Made by a program: the position numbers and the translations under genes. Source: Oscillospiraceae bacterium (GTDB lineage Bacteria > Bacillota > Clostridia > Oscillospirales > Ruminococcaceae). From it: a stretch of DNA of 64,000 bases. The notes below the pieces were generated by a model, which did no database searches, had not been told where the DNA came from, and worked only from the letters and a program-made list of their open reading frames with translations. The stretch lies in contig JAIHAL010000005.1 of the NCBI GenBank assembly GCA_020054675.1, forward strand, positions 1 to 64,000. The letters are read 5' to 3'. Within the stretch, counting starts at the first letter, position 1. Every line of letters begins with the position of its first letter. This document shows positions 34,736 through 43,363 of this stretch, one piece after another.

Positions 34736-35497
34736 TTGTTCACAGAAGAAAGGCATGACCAGATTTTCAATATAATACGCTCCAAAAAAAGCGTATCGGT
34801 AAACGAACTCAGCAAAACGCTTTTCGTCAGCACCGCAACAATACGGCGTGATTTAAGGGAAATGGAGAAAACAGGCCTTATAAAGCGTTCGCACGGGGGA
34901 GCAATACTTTTTGAAAGCTTTAACGACGAGTCTTCAAGCTCCGTGCGCGAGCTTGAACACACCAAAGAAAAAAAGCGCATAGCGGAGCTTGCAGTCGGAT
35001 TTATAAAATCAAATTCCGTGATTTTCATGGATTCAAGCAGCACAGCGGGGATGCTTATACCGTTCCTTTCGCAGTTTAAATATCTTACGGTAATTACAAA
35101 CGGACTCAAAAATTCCCAGCAGCTTGCAGAAAAGACGGATGCAAAAATTTACTTCCCTTGCGGAGCGGTAAATCCGCGCTCAAATTCCGTCGTGGGAAGC
35201 GACACAGTGGAATACATTTCAAGGCTGTATGCGGACATTGCGGTAATTTCATGCACAGGGATAAATTTAAACAACGGAATAACCGATGCATCTTTCGAGC
35301 AGTCAAATTTAAAGCGCGCCATGCTCAAAAACGCAAAACGAAGAATACTGCTCTGCGACAGCAGCAAATTCGACCTCACCTACATGTGCCGGACCTGCGG
35401 CCTTGACGGCATAGACTATATAATCACCGACAAAATGCCCAAAGAAGAATACATTAAAAAAGCCACCGAAAGCAATTGTAAAATTATTTTTGATTAA
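34736..35497 (+). CDS. DeoR-family regulator, probable rhamnose operon repressor
   Basis: This 253-aa sugar-phosphate-responsive repressor has an N-terminal HTH with FTEERHDQI and VSTATIRRDL (residues about 1-55). The DeoR sensor domain follows, with IFMDSSSTAGMLIP and TNGLKNSQQL. It is divergent from rhaBAD, so it very likely controls it. No ATG is available. The TTG at 34736 is 8 nt behind GAGG and begins at the family-typical FTEERH; GTG 34727 and TTG 34730 overlap or crowd the ribosome site. Confidence 0.9.
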   Translation: MFTEERHDQIFNIIRSKKSVSVNELSKTLFVSTATIRRDLREMEKTGLIKRSHGGAILFESFNDESSSSVRELEHTKEKKRIAELAVGFIKSNSVIFMDSSSTAGMLIPFLSQFKYLTVITNGLKNSQQLAEKTDAKIYFPCGAVNPRSNSVVGSDTVEYISRLYADIAVISCTGINLNNGITDASFEQSNLKRAMLKNAKRRILLCDSSKFDLTYMCRTCGLDGIDYIITDKMPKEEYIKKATESNCKIIFD

Positions 35498-35573
35498 AAA
35501 ATAAAGTTGTGTAAAAACTATGCAAATTTACAGAATTTAAGCCAAATTATTTTTAAAAAATAGGTTAATATGC

Positions 35574-35602
35574 TTGACAACCTGTTAAAGCAGTGGTATT
35601 AT
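35574..35602 (+). promoter_or_regulatory. Promoter of the truncated ptsI gene
   Basis: TTGACA (35574-35579), a 17-bp spacer and TATTAT (35597-35602) form a near-consensus promoter still present upstream of the ptsI remnant. Confidence 0.75.
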
Positions 35603-35692
35603 AAATATGAATAAATTGGATTGTTGCGGCCAAATAAAGAATTTTAAATTTAAAGTTGAATGAGTTGATGCCGGCAAGGAGGGATTGCCACT

Positions 35693-36526
35693 ATGGTTGT
35701 CTTGAACGGAAAAAGCGTTTTTGGCGGAATAGCAATAGGAAAGCTCTTTATCTACCGTAAAAAAAACAAGTACATCAAATGCCTGCGCATTGACGACACC
35801 AACGCGGAAACAGAAAAATTTGAAAAGGCAAAAAAAACAGCAATCTCACAGCTTGACGACTTGTATCAAAAAGCGCTTCTCAAAGTCGGCAAAAATGAGG
35901 CGTGCATTTTTGAAATACAAAAAATGATGATAGAAGACGTGGATTTTTGCGACTCTGTAACAAACATGATAAAATCCAAGCATTTTAATGCGGAATATGC
36001 CGTTTTTAAAACCGCGGAAAAATTTTCACGCATGATAGCTTCAATGGATGACGAATACTTAAGCGGAAGGGCGGCTGATGTGATGGATGTTTCAAGACGG
36101 CTTCTCAACATAATGACCAATGCCCCTTGCTGTCCTTTATGCGGAAATGAGCCTGTAATAATCGGCGCAAGCGACCTTTCCCCAAGCGAAATCGTACAGC
36201 TTGACAAAAATATGGTTTTAGGCTTTGTAACTTCACACGGCTCTTCCTGCTCGCACACGGCAATACTTGCAAGGACAATGAACATCCCCGCCGTCACAAA
36301 CATAGGCAATATTTTAAGGCCGGAATTTGACAGGGCAATTGCAATAGTTGACGGCTTTGATGGAAAAGTTTATATAAATCCGGACGAAAAGACCATTTAT
36401 GAAACTATGCTCAAAATAGAGGATGAAATTACAGCCAACATCTTCCTGCCTGAACTTTTATCATCCGAAACGATAGTTTTCGATGAACAGAAAATTGAAA
36501 TTCGCACAAACGCAAAATTGGCTTGA
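35693..36526 (+). pseudogene. ptsI: Truncated PTS enzyme I (EI N-terminal half only)
   Basis: Intact EI (about 570 aa) transfers phosphate from PEP to HPr. Here only 277 aa remain: the N-terminal HPr-binding and phosphohistidine domains (with FVTSHGSSCSHTAILART containing the active His) up to RTNAKLA at the domain linker. TGA follows, and the same frame continues with recognisable EI sequence NNAEDMKMGR for about 12 codons before TAA. The PEP-binding barrel is absent. The promoter and AAGGAGG ribosome site are intact. A stable fragment could in theory interact with HPr, but it cannot use PEP, so I call it a pseudogene. Confidence 0.8.
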
Positions 36527-36584
36527 AACAATGCGGAAGATATGAAAATGGGGAGAATAGATTAAGTTGCAGGTTAAAAATAAG

Positions 36585-36629
36585 AAAAATCGGTTTTCTA
36601 TGGTAAAAAAGCATAGAAAACCGATTTTT
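36585..36629 (+). terminator. Strong terminator after ptsI remnant
   Basis: A perfect 18-bp stem (36585-36602 with 36612-36629) has a 9-nt loop, and the descending arm ends in TTTTT. Symmetry allows use from either strand. Confidence 0.85.
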
Positions 36630-36684
36630 GTAAAAAGTATAAAAGAATGCAATAAAAATATTCGATTTGGAGATTTAATAAAAA

Positions 36685-39087
36685 ATGAAAGTTTATACAG
36701 ATTTTGATTTTCAAATCAATAAAGAAGTTATCGAAAATGAATATCTTCACCCTGATATTGAACTTATATATGTGCTGGAAGGAAATTTAAAAATAACAAT
36801 AAAAGATAAGCTGTACTCATTGACAAAAGAAGATATTGTCTTAATTAATTCCAGCTTTATGCATTCTATAAATTGCGATGGCAATGCCATATTCTGCCGT
36901 ATTTATTATTCTTATTTTCTAATTTCAAAAATTATAAAAAACGATAATTTTATTTTTTTATGCAACAGTGTTTCTGATTCCGAACGTTCCTACGCTGAAT
37001 TAAAAGGCATTTTCAAAGAATTGCTTTATTATTATATTAAACAGCCTCATAAAACAGAATGTTTAATAAACAGCTTATTATACAAATTGTTGGATAATAT
37101 CATAGAAAATTTCCAAATTGAAAAAAGCAATCAATCCGCAAATAATTCTGACGATGAAAGACTGCAAAAAATCATAAATTATATAAATAAAAACTTTGAG
37201 TTCGGTTTGAATTTTAAAGCATTGGCTGATGAATTATATATTTCTGCCTCCACATTATCAAGGCTGTTTAAAAAACAAACCGGGCTTTATCTTTCTGACT
37301 ATGTCAATCAGGTCAGAATGAAACATGCCGCTATCGATTTATTGTATTCCGATAAAAACATCACCAAAATAGCAACTGATTGCGGTTTTTCAAATCCTTC
37401 GGTTTTCAATAAAATTTTTCGTGAAGCATATGGAGTCTCTCCATCGGATTACAGAAGCAAAATGAAGGAAAAAATTATTGAAAAAACAAATGAAGAAGAA
37501 CTATTGCGCGAAAACTTACGTTTAGAACTGAAAGAAAAAGAAATATTTAATGAAAACAATTTATCTGAAATAAAATATTGTGTAAAGGCAAGTGCAAATC
37601 AAGGATTTTATTTCAAAAAAAACTGGGATAAAGTAATAAACATAGGCTCTCTTCACAATCTTACCCTTGCAAATTTGCAATATCACACTTTATATTTGGT
37701 AGAACAGCTTGGATTTTCATATGCAAGACTATGGAACGTATTTTCTGCAAAAATGATGATAACCGATGGAAAAAACATAGGCAACTACAATTATGACAAC
37801 GTTGACCTTGTTCTTGATTTCTTGGTTTCAAATCACATAATACCATTTCTTGACTTTGGCAAACGGCCAAATACAGCCGTTTGTTCTGAAGGAAATTCTG
37901 TATTTTATGAAGAAGAATGCATAACATTTCAATCGCGAAAAGCTTGGGAATCGGCTTTGGAGAATTTTTTGCAGCACATAATAAAAAGATATGGCCAAAA
38001 CGAAGTCAACAAATGGATTTTTGAATTTTCCTGCGACCGTATTCATAAAAAAGAAAGTGCTTATTACAACGACAAAAATTACAGTTACTTTGAAGCTTTT
38101 AAATATGCTTATGATTCTATAAAGCATCTTTTGCCAAATGCTGAAATCGGGGGGCCTTTGGGAATAATAGATTTTGATTTTTCATTTTTAAAAGCTTTTT
38201 TAAGCTATTGCAAAAACAATAATTGCCTTCCGGATTTCTTATCTTTTCTTCTTTTTCCCTATAAAACAGTATGCAAAAATGATTTAATTATATCCAAAAG
38301 AGTGTTTGAAAAAAATTTCGAAATTAAACAAATAGAAATGATGCACGAATTGTTAGAAGAAAGCAATATAAAAAATTGCAAGCTATATATATCTGAATGG
38401 AACAACTCACTTTCAAGCAGAAATTATTTAAATGACAGCTGTTTTCGAGCAGCATATATTGCAAAAACAGCATCTGAAATTTATGATAAAGTAGATTTAT
38501 TATCTATATGGGTCGGTTCCGATTGGTTAAGCAAATATTACGACTCCTTTGGAATTTCCAATGGCGGAAACGGCCTTTTGACAAAAGACAGCATTCGAAA
38601 GCCCGCATATTATGCTTTTTTATTTATGAACCGTTTAGGCGAACAGTTAATAGAAAAAAATGATTATTGCATTATTACAAAAGATGAAAAACAAAATTAC
38701 AGCATACTTTGCTTTAATTTTAAATGGTACGACGGGAACTATTTTTTGCAAGAAGAAAATTCCTTTACCCCTGAAAAAATAAACGATATATTCGAAAACA
38801 ATAGTCCGGTGGATTTGGAAATTATTTTGCAGGATATGCCGTCAAACCAAAAATATTCAATAAAAAAATATACAATAAATAATTCAAGCGGAAGCATTTT
38901 AAATGAATGGAGCAAATTTCAATATGAAAATGAACTTAGGAATGATGAAGTAAAATACCTAAGAGAAATATGCGTACCAAATCTAAGCATGGAAAAACAA
39001 ATTGCCGACAATGGGGTTTTACGAATTAAAACACGGTTGCAGCCCCATGAAATATCATTAATTCATATTTATGATGATACAAAATAG
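36685..39087 (+). CDS. AraC-family regulator fused to a GH39-like domain
   Basis: This 800-aa protein has a cupin-like sensor (about 1-85), an AraC double HTH (about 160-260, with SASTLSRLFKK and SNPSVFNKIFRE), a charged linker and a region resembling family 39 glycoside hydrolases (about 295-720). In GH39 enzymes the acid/base Glu lies in a WNEP block. The aligned segment here is FEFSCDR (446-452), putting Asp451 at that place. The nucleophile block ISEWNNS (Glu572) is kept. It may therefore bind rather than cleave glycosides, acting as a built-in ligand sensor for the transporter/deglycosylation operon downstream. No signal peptide is present, so it is cytosolic. Confidence 0.88.
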   Translation: MKVYTDFDFQINKEVIENEYLHPDIELIYVLEGNLKITIKDKLYSLTKEDIVLINSSFMHSINCDGNAIFCRIYYSYFLISKIIKNDNFIFLCNSVSDSERSYAELKGIFKELLYYYIKQPHKTECLINSLLYKLLDNIIENFQIEKSNQSANNSDDERLQKIINYINKNFEFGLNFKALADELYISASTLSRLFKKQTGLYLSDYVNQVRMKHAAIDLLYSDKNITKIATDCGFSNPSVFNKIFREAYGVSPSDYRSKMKEKIIEKTNEEELLRENLRLELKEKEIFNENNLSEIKYCVKASANQGFYFKKNWDKVINIGSLHNLTLANLQYHTLYLVEQLGFSYARLWNVFSAKMMITDGKNIGNYNYDNVDLVLDFLVSNHIIPFLDFGKRPNTAVCSEGNSVFYEEECITFQSRKAWESALENFLQHIIKRYGQNEVNKWIFEFSCDRIHKKESAYYNDKNYSYFEAFKYAYDSIKHLLPNAEIGGPLGIIDFDFSFLKAFLSYCKNNNCLPDFLSFLLFPYKTVCKNDLIISKRVFEKNFEIKQIEMMHELLEESNIKNCKLYISEWNNSLSSRNYLNDSCFRAAYIAKTASEIYDKVDLLSIWVGSDWLSKYYDSFGISNGGNGLLTKDSIRKPAYYAFLFMNRLGEQLIEKNDYCIITKDEKQNYSILCFNFKWYDGNYFLQEENSFTPEKINDIFENNSPVDLEIILQDMPSNQKYSIKKYTINNSSGSILNEWSKFQYENELRNDEVKYLREICVPNLSMEKQIADNGVLRIKTRLQPHEISLIHIYDDTK

Positions 39088-39088
39088 C

Positions 39089-39131
39089 AAATGGCATGGA
39101 TAAAGAAATTGCAGCTTTATCCATGCCATTT
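39089..39131 (+). terminator. Hairpin after AraC-GH39 gene
   Basis: A 17-bp perfect stem with 9-nt loop (39089-39105 with 39115-39131) directly follows the stop codon. The T-run is modest (TTTCATT), so termination may be partial. Confidence 0.65.
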
Positions 39132-39278
39132 CATTATCTATAAGGTTTTTGCAATAAACATAGTACAAATATTGCATTAGATTAAATGAACAGTGTCGAA
39201 TTGCAATAAAAAAATACGTTTTTAAAATAAAAAAGAAGTTAAAATTGCAAAAAATAAGTATAATGACATTATAAAAAT

Positions 39279-39322
39279 TTGAGATATCTCAATTTGCTTT
39301 GCAAACCGGTGTGCAAAGCAAA
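39279..39322. promoter_or_regulatory. LacI-type operator and palindromes before glycoside operon
   Basis: TTGAGATATCTCAA (39279-39292) is a perfect 14-bp palindrome. Right after it, 11-bp arms TTTGCTTTGCA (39293-39303) and TGCAAAGCAAA (39312-39322) flank a central ACCGGT, giving a 30-bp palindrome with one mismatched pair. A GCAAACCGGT-type centre is characteristic of LacI-family operators. The site lies 24 bp upstream of the transporter start and 5 bp before its GAGAAGGAG ribosome site region. Confidence 0.7.
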
Positions 39323-39346
39323 ATTTAAAAAGAGAAGGAGTAAAAT

Positions 39347-40699
39347 ATGGAAACCAAGAAAAAAGCATCTAAAGCAGCGGTAATTTGCTATGGATTTGGG
39401 GATTTGGCTTCCCAATTCGTATGGACATTCGTAGGTTCATATCTGACATTGTTTTATACGGATATCGTAGGTTTGACCCCGGTAATCGTTTCGGCAATAA
39501 TGTTGGGGGCACGCATATGGGATGCAATAAATGACCCTATAATGGGGGCAATTGCAGAAAGAACCCGTTCAAGATTCGGACGTTTCCGCCCGTACATTGC
39601 ATTTGGATGCCCATTTTTAGCCATATTTGGAGTCCTCACATTCACAAATCCATTTAGCGGAAGTTCAACGGCAGGAATTATTTGGGCGACGGTAACATAT
39701 GTCACTGCCGGAATGCTTTATACTTTGACTAATATCCCCTATGGAGCTCTTGCGGGAGTTATGACAGAAGATTCTGACCAGAGAAATAAAATCAATACAT
39801 CAAGAAACATAGGCATGAATTTGGGAATGGTAATCGTAAATGCTTTTTCTGCTACGCTGGCATTAAAATTTTCAGGAAACGGAGCAGAAGTCGCAAACGG
39901 ACATGGCTATATGATGACTGCACTTGTATATGGCATAATTTCAATCCCTTTGTTTTTATCAGTATTTTTTACTGCAAAAGAAAATGTTCAGCCAATAGCT
40001 GGAGCCGGCAGATTTTCTTTTAAAGATACCATTAATAACTTAATCAAAAACAAGTATTTAATGATTATTACCCTTATAATGACATTGCAGATGACAGCTT
40101 TCATGGGAAGAATTTCTGTCTGCGCATATTATGTAATTTATTGCCTCGGTTCTTTTTCAATGATTGCTTTAATAATGACAATACCCTCAATCGGAGGAAT
40201 TATAGGTTCTCTTTTTGTTCCGGCGGCTGCAAAAAAAATCGGAAAAAGAAATGTTTTAATGATTTCCATGATAGTACAGGGCATTGGACTTTTAATTATA
40301 TATTTTGCTCCTTTTGACAACATGAATATGGTTTTAACCGGATGCTGGATTTTCGGCTTGTTTAATGTAGGTTTCCCGATGACACTTTCTATGGTCGCCG
40401 ATTCTGTCGATTACATGGAATTGAAAACCGGAATCCGCACCGACGGAACAGCGTATGCTACATACGGACTTGCAACCAAATTAGGTACCGCACTCGGCGG
40501 AGCTATTGGAGTCCTTTTGCTTGGAGCGTTCGGATACGTTGCAAATGCTCAACAAACTCCCGAAGCAATGAAAGGAATCAATACAGTGGTAAATCTTCTC
40601 CCCGCTATTTTATTCTTCCTTTCTGCAGCAGCATGCCTGCTTTGGGATATGAACGACAAAGCCGCTGATGATATAAGAATGCAATTAAAAAATAAATAA
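39347..40699 (+). CDS. GPH-family sugar/glycoside:cation symporter
   Basis: This major-facilitator-type permease of the glycoside-pentoside-hexuronide family (MelB relatives) is 450 aa with about 12 helices. Family marks are GDLASQFVWTF early, ARIWDAINDPIMG with the cation-site Asp residues, and ERTRSRFGRFRPYI. It probably imports the glycoside degraded by the downstream enzymes. It is the first gene of the operon and lies behind the LacI-type operator, with a 26-bp gap to the next gene. Confidence 0.92.
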   Translation: METKKKASKAAVICYGFGDLASQFVWTFVGSYLTLFYTDIVGLTPVIVSAIMLGARIWDAINDPIMGAIAERTRSRFGRFRPYIAFGCPFLAIFGVLTFTNPFSGSSTAGIIWATVTYVTAGMLYTLTNIPYGALAGVMTEDSDQRNKINTSRNIGMNLGMVIVNAFSATLALKFSGNGAEVANGHGYMMTALVYGIISIPLFLSVFFTAKENVQPIAGAGRFSFKDTINNLIKNKYLMIITLIMTLQMTAFMGRISVCAYYVIYCLGSFSMIALIMTIPSIGGIIGSLFVPAAAKKIGKRNVLMISMIVQGIGLLIIYFAPFDNMNMVLTGCWIFGLFNVGFPMTLSMVADSVDYMELKTGIRTDGTAYATYGLATKLGTALGGAIGVLLLGAFGYVANAQQTPEAMKGINTVVNLLPAILFFLSAAACLLWDMNDKAADDIRMQLKNK

Positions 40700-40725
40700 A
40701 GTTAAAAAATCAGGAGGTTTTTACA

Positions 40726-41841
40726 ATGAAAAACGGAAAATTGCAAATAGGAATCATAGGATGCGGAGGAATTGCAAACAGAAAACATTTGCCATCCCTT
40801 AAATCTCAATCCGATAAATGCGACATAGTTGCATTTTGCGATATTATTTTGGAAAGGGCCCAAAAAGCGGCAAAAGAATTTGGAGCAGAAAATGCAAAAG
40901 TCTATGAGGACTATAAAAAATTGTTGAAAGACCCAGAAATTGATGTAGTTCATGTCTGCACTCCAAATGTTTCGCATTGCCCCATTACAGTTGCCGCATT
41001 TGAGGCAGGAAAACATGTCATGTGTGAAAAGCCTATGGCAGCAACAACTGAAGACGCTATGAAAATGATGGATGCTTGGAGAAAATCCGGCAAGAAATTT
41101 ACAATAGGCTATCAAAATCGTTTCCGCACCGATGTGCAGGCATTAAAGCGCGCCTGCGAAGAAGGAAAGCTTGGTGAAATTTATTTTGCAAAAGCACACG
41201 CCGTAAGAAGAAGAGCTGTCCCCACATGGGGAGTTTTCCCTGACAAATCAAAGCAAGGCGGAGGCCCTCTTATTGACATAGGAACTCATGCCTTGGATAT
41301 TACGTTGTGGTGCATGGACAACTACAAGCCAGCCTCAATTACCGGCTCCGTATTTGAAAAGCTTGGACATCTTCCCGAAGCTGCCGAAGGAAATATGTTC
41401 GGACCATGGGACCCGAATACTTACGAAGTTGAAGACTCCGCTTTCGGATATATAAAAATGGAAAACGGAGCAACCATTTTCCTTGAAAGTTCTTGGGCTC
41501 TTAATGTAAAAGAATCCAGAGAAGCCGCCACAACGCTTTGCGGAACAAAAGCCGGAGCAGAAATAATCGGCGGAATGAGCCAAGAGGGATATGACTTGGT
41601 ATTCAACCAAACCACCGGCGGAGTCTTGACCGAAGAACGAATATCTGATGCCGGAGCAATAGCATTTTTTGAAAGTACAGCAGGCGGTACTCCTGAAATA
41701 AAGGAATGCAGGCAATGGCTGGAAGCAATTTTAAATGATAAAGAACCTTTGGTAAAACCTGAACAAGCCTTTGTGGTAACTCAAATACTTGATACGATTT
41801 ATAAAGCCGCCGCAGAAGGCAAAGAAATAAAACTTAAATAA
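40726..41841 (+). CDS. Gfo/Idh/MocA-family oxidoreductase (DgpA-like candidate)
   Basis: This is an NAD-dependent sugar oxidoreductase of 371 aa. The Rossmann motif is GIIGCGGIANRKH and the catalytic-lysine block CEKPMA (near residue 103). GPLIDIGTHALD is the substrate-side conserved segment. In characterised C-glycoside degradation such an enzyme oxidises the sugar C3-OH to a ketone before C-C cleavage. The two following genes look like the cleaving enzyme subunits, so this role is likely here. The ribosome site is CAGGAGG. Confidence 0.9.
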   Translation: MKNGKLQIGIIGCGGIANRKHLPSLKSQSDKCDIVAFCDIILERAQKAAKEFGAENAKVYEDYKKLLKDPEIDVVHVCTPNVSHCPITVAAFEAGKHVMCEKPMAATTEDAMKMMDAWRKSGKKFTIGYQNRFRTDVQALKRACEEGKLGEIYFAKAHAVRRRAVPTWGVFPDKSKQGGGPLIDIGTHALDITLWCMDNYKPASITGSVFEKLGHLPEAAEGNMFGPWDPNTYEVEDSAFGYIKMENGATIFLESSWALNVKESREAATTLCGTKAGAEIIGGMSQEGYDLVFNQTTGGVLTEERISDAGAIAFFESTAGGTPEIKECRQWLEAILNDKEPLVKPEQAFVVTQILDTIYKAAAEGKEIKLK

Positions 41842-41855
41842 AGGAGCATCAAAAA

Positions 41856-42869
41856 ATGGCTGGAAAAATCAAAACTTGTGTAAGCCTTTACAGCTTGCAG
41901 GATGAGTATTTGAACAAGCGCATGAGTTTGGGCGACATCATGCACTTTGTAAAGGACAACAATGCCGAAGGAATTGAAATTTTGCCTGACCAAATGCTTA
42001 AAGGTTCTCCGGATATATCTGACGACGTTTTGGCGGAATGGAACAGATTGATTGCCGAAACCGGTCTTACACCGGTAATTACAGATGTGTTTTTAAATAC
42101 TAATTTATATAAAAACAGAAAATTGACAAAAAAAGAATGCATAGACCTATTGATTAAAGAAATTAAACTGGCAAACAAATTAGGTGTTCACTTAATCCGC
42201 TTGGTATCAATGATTCCGTATTGGGTATTGAAACCTCTGCTTCCCTATTGTGAAAAATATGATGTTGCCATAGCATTGGAAGTTCATGCCGGAATGGCTT
42301 TTGACAATCCGGAAACACAAAAATTTATTGATGAAATGAAAAGTTTAAATTCAAAATATGTCGGACTTGTAATAGATACAGGCATATTCTGCAAAAAATT
42401 TCCAAGAGTAGTTGCTAATTATGAAACTGCAATGGGTACGAGTCCTGAAATCTTTAATTATGTTGCATCTTTGTTTGAAAAAGGAACGGATTTGCATAGG
42501 GTATTAATAGAAAACAATTTTGCTTTCCCCCCAGAGCTTGAAAAAGCAATTAAAACAGAACGCGACCGGATGTTTGCTCATTTATGCGATGGATATGAAA
42601 ATTATCCATATGAGGTTTTGGATGAATATATGCCATATATCAAGCATTTCCATTTCAAGCTTTTTGAAATGACCGAAGAAGGCCCTGAATACTCAATTGA
42701 TTACAAAGGGCTCCTTAAGTATCTTCATGAGCATAATTATGACGGATATGTTTCAACCGAATATGAAGGCAACCGTTTTAGGCTTCCGGGAAAACCAATG
42801 ATAGAAAAAGAACAAGTGGCAAAACATCTGGCATATGTTAAACAGTGTCTGGAAGAAATTCAAAAATAG
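41856..42869 (+). CDS. Sugar-phosphate isomerase/epimerase-type TIM barrel, probable C-glycoside deglycosidase alpha subunit
   Basis: This 337-aa xylose-isomerase-like TIM barrel has metal-site candidates in ALEVHAG, VIDTG, KHFHFK and STEYEG, the Glu-Asp-His-Glu set of this family. It starts with CVSLYSLQDEYLNKR, as I recall for alpha subunits of C-glycoside deglycosidases (DgpC/CarB/DfgA relatives). It is followed within 15 bp by the small DUF6379 partner, the hallmark of that heteromeric enzyme. Expected reaction: beta-elimination of 3-keto-C-glycosides. The exact substrate is unknown. Confidence 0.83.
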   Translation: MAGKIKTCVSLYSLQDEYLNKRMSLGDIMHFVKDNNAEGIEILPDQMLKGSPDISDDVLAEWNRLIAETGLTPVITDVFLNTNLYKNRKLTKKECIDLLIKEIKLANKLGVHLIRLVSMIPYWVLKPLLPYCEKYDVAIALEVHAGMAFDNPETQKFIDEMKSLNSKYVGLVIDTGIFCKKFPRVVANYETAMGTSPEIFNYVASLFEKGTDLHRVLIENNFAFPPELEKAIKTERDRMFAHLCDGYENYPYEVLDEYMPYIKHFHFKLFEMTEEGPEYSIDYKGLLKYLHEHNYDGYVSTEYEGNRFRLPGKPMIEKEQVAKHLAYVKQCLEEIQK

Positions 42870-42883
42870 GAGGTGCGGACAAG

Positions 42884-43276
42884 ATGTTTGACAATAATGT
42901 TTTTAAAGAAAATACTTGTGCAAATATAGAAGAAGCAGGAAAGATAATCGGATATGAGCTTCAAACAAACATTACATACTACCGTGGGATTCCATTGTCA
43001 ATGGTAGATTACATTAAGATAAATGAAGACGGCAAAGAAGTGCCTGTGGAAAATATAATCATATCCATTGACCGCGAAGATTGGTTTACTTTACACGAAG
43101 CAGAAACTGTAACCACTTACAAATGGGAATACGGTGAACCGCTTTACATTAGGGTATTGAAGCAAGGCGGTTTAAGCAAAGGTACTCATAAAATAAAACT
43201 GACCGTTGCCGTACGCACGGCGTATATTCCCGTTCCTTTGGAAGGAATCAAAGAAAGAGAAGTAGTAATAAATTAA
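42884..43276 (+). CDS. DUF6379 protein, probable C-glycoside deglycosidase beta subunit
   Basis: This 130-aa beta-rich protein has YRGIPLSMVDYIKI near residue 30 and a C-terminal YIPVPLEGIKERE. It matches the small beta subunit that pairs with the TIM-barrel subunit in C-glycoside deglycosidases. The ATG at 42884 follows AGGAGG; a longer frame overlaps the upstream gene and lacks a ribosome site. A hairpin follows the stop before the next gene. Confidence 0.8.
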   Translation: MFDNNVFKENTCANIEEAGKIIGYELQTNITYYRGIPLSMVDYIKINEDGKEVPVENIIISIDREDWFTLHEAETVTTYKWEYGEPLYIRVLKQGGLSKGTHKIKLTVAVRTAYIPVPLEGIKEREVVIN

Positions 43277-43289
43277 AAAATAAAAATTT

Positions 43290-43328
43290 AAATTTAGAGG
43301 TCAAAATGCTTGCTTGGCCTCTAAATTT
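43290..43328. repeat. Intra-operon hairpin
   Basis: Perfect 11-bp arms AAATTTAGAGG (43290-43300) and CCTCTAAATTT (43318-43328) can be extended inward by CAA/TTG after one mismatch. No U-run follows. It may set differential expression or mRNA stability between the deglycosidase genes and the downstream pair. Confidence 0.55.
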
Positions 43329-43363
43329 GTAAACTCAAGTTTTATAACAAGGAGCGTGTTTTT

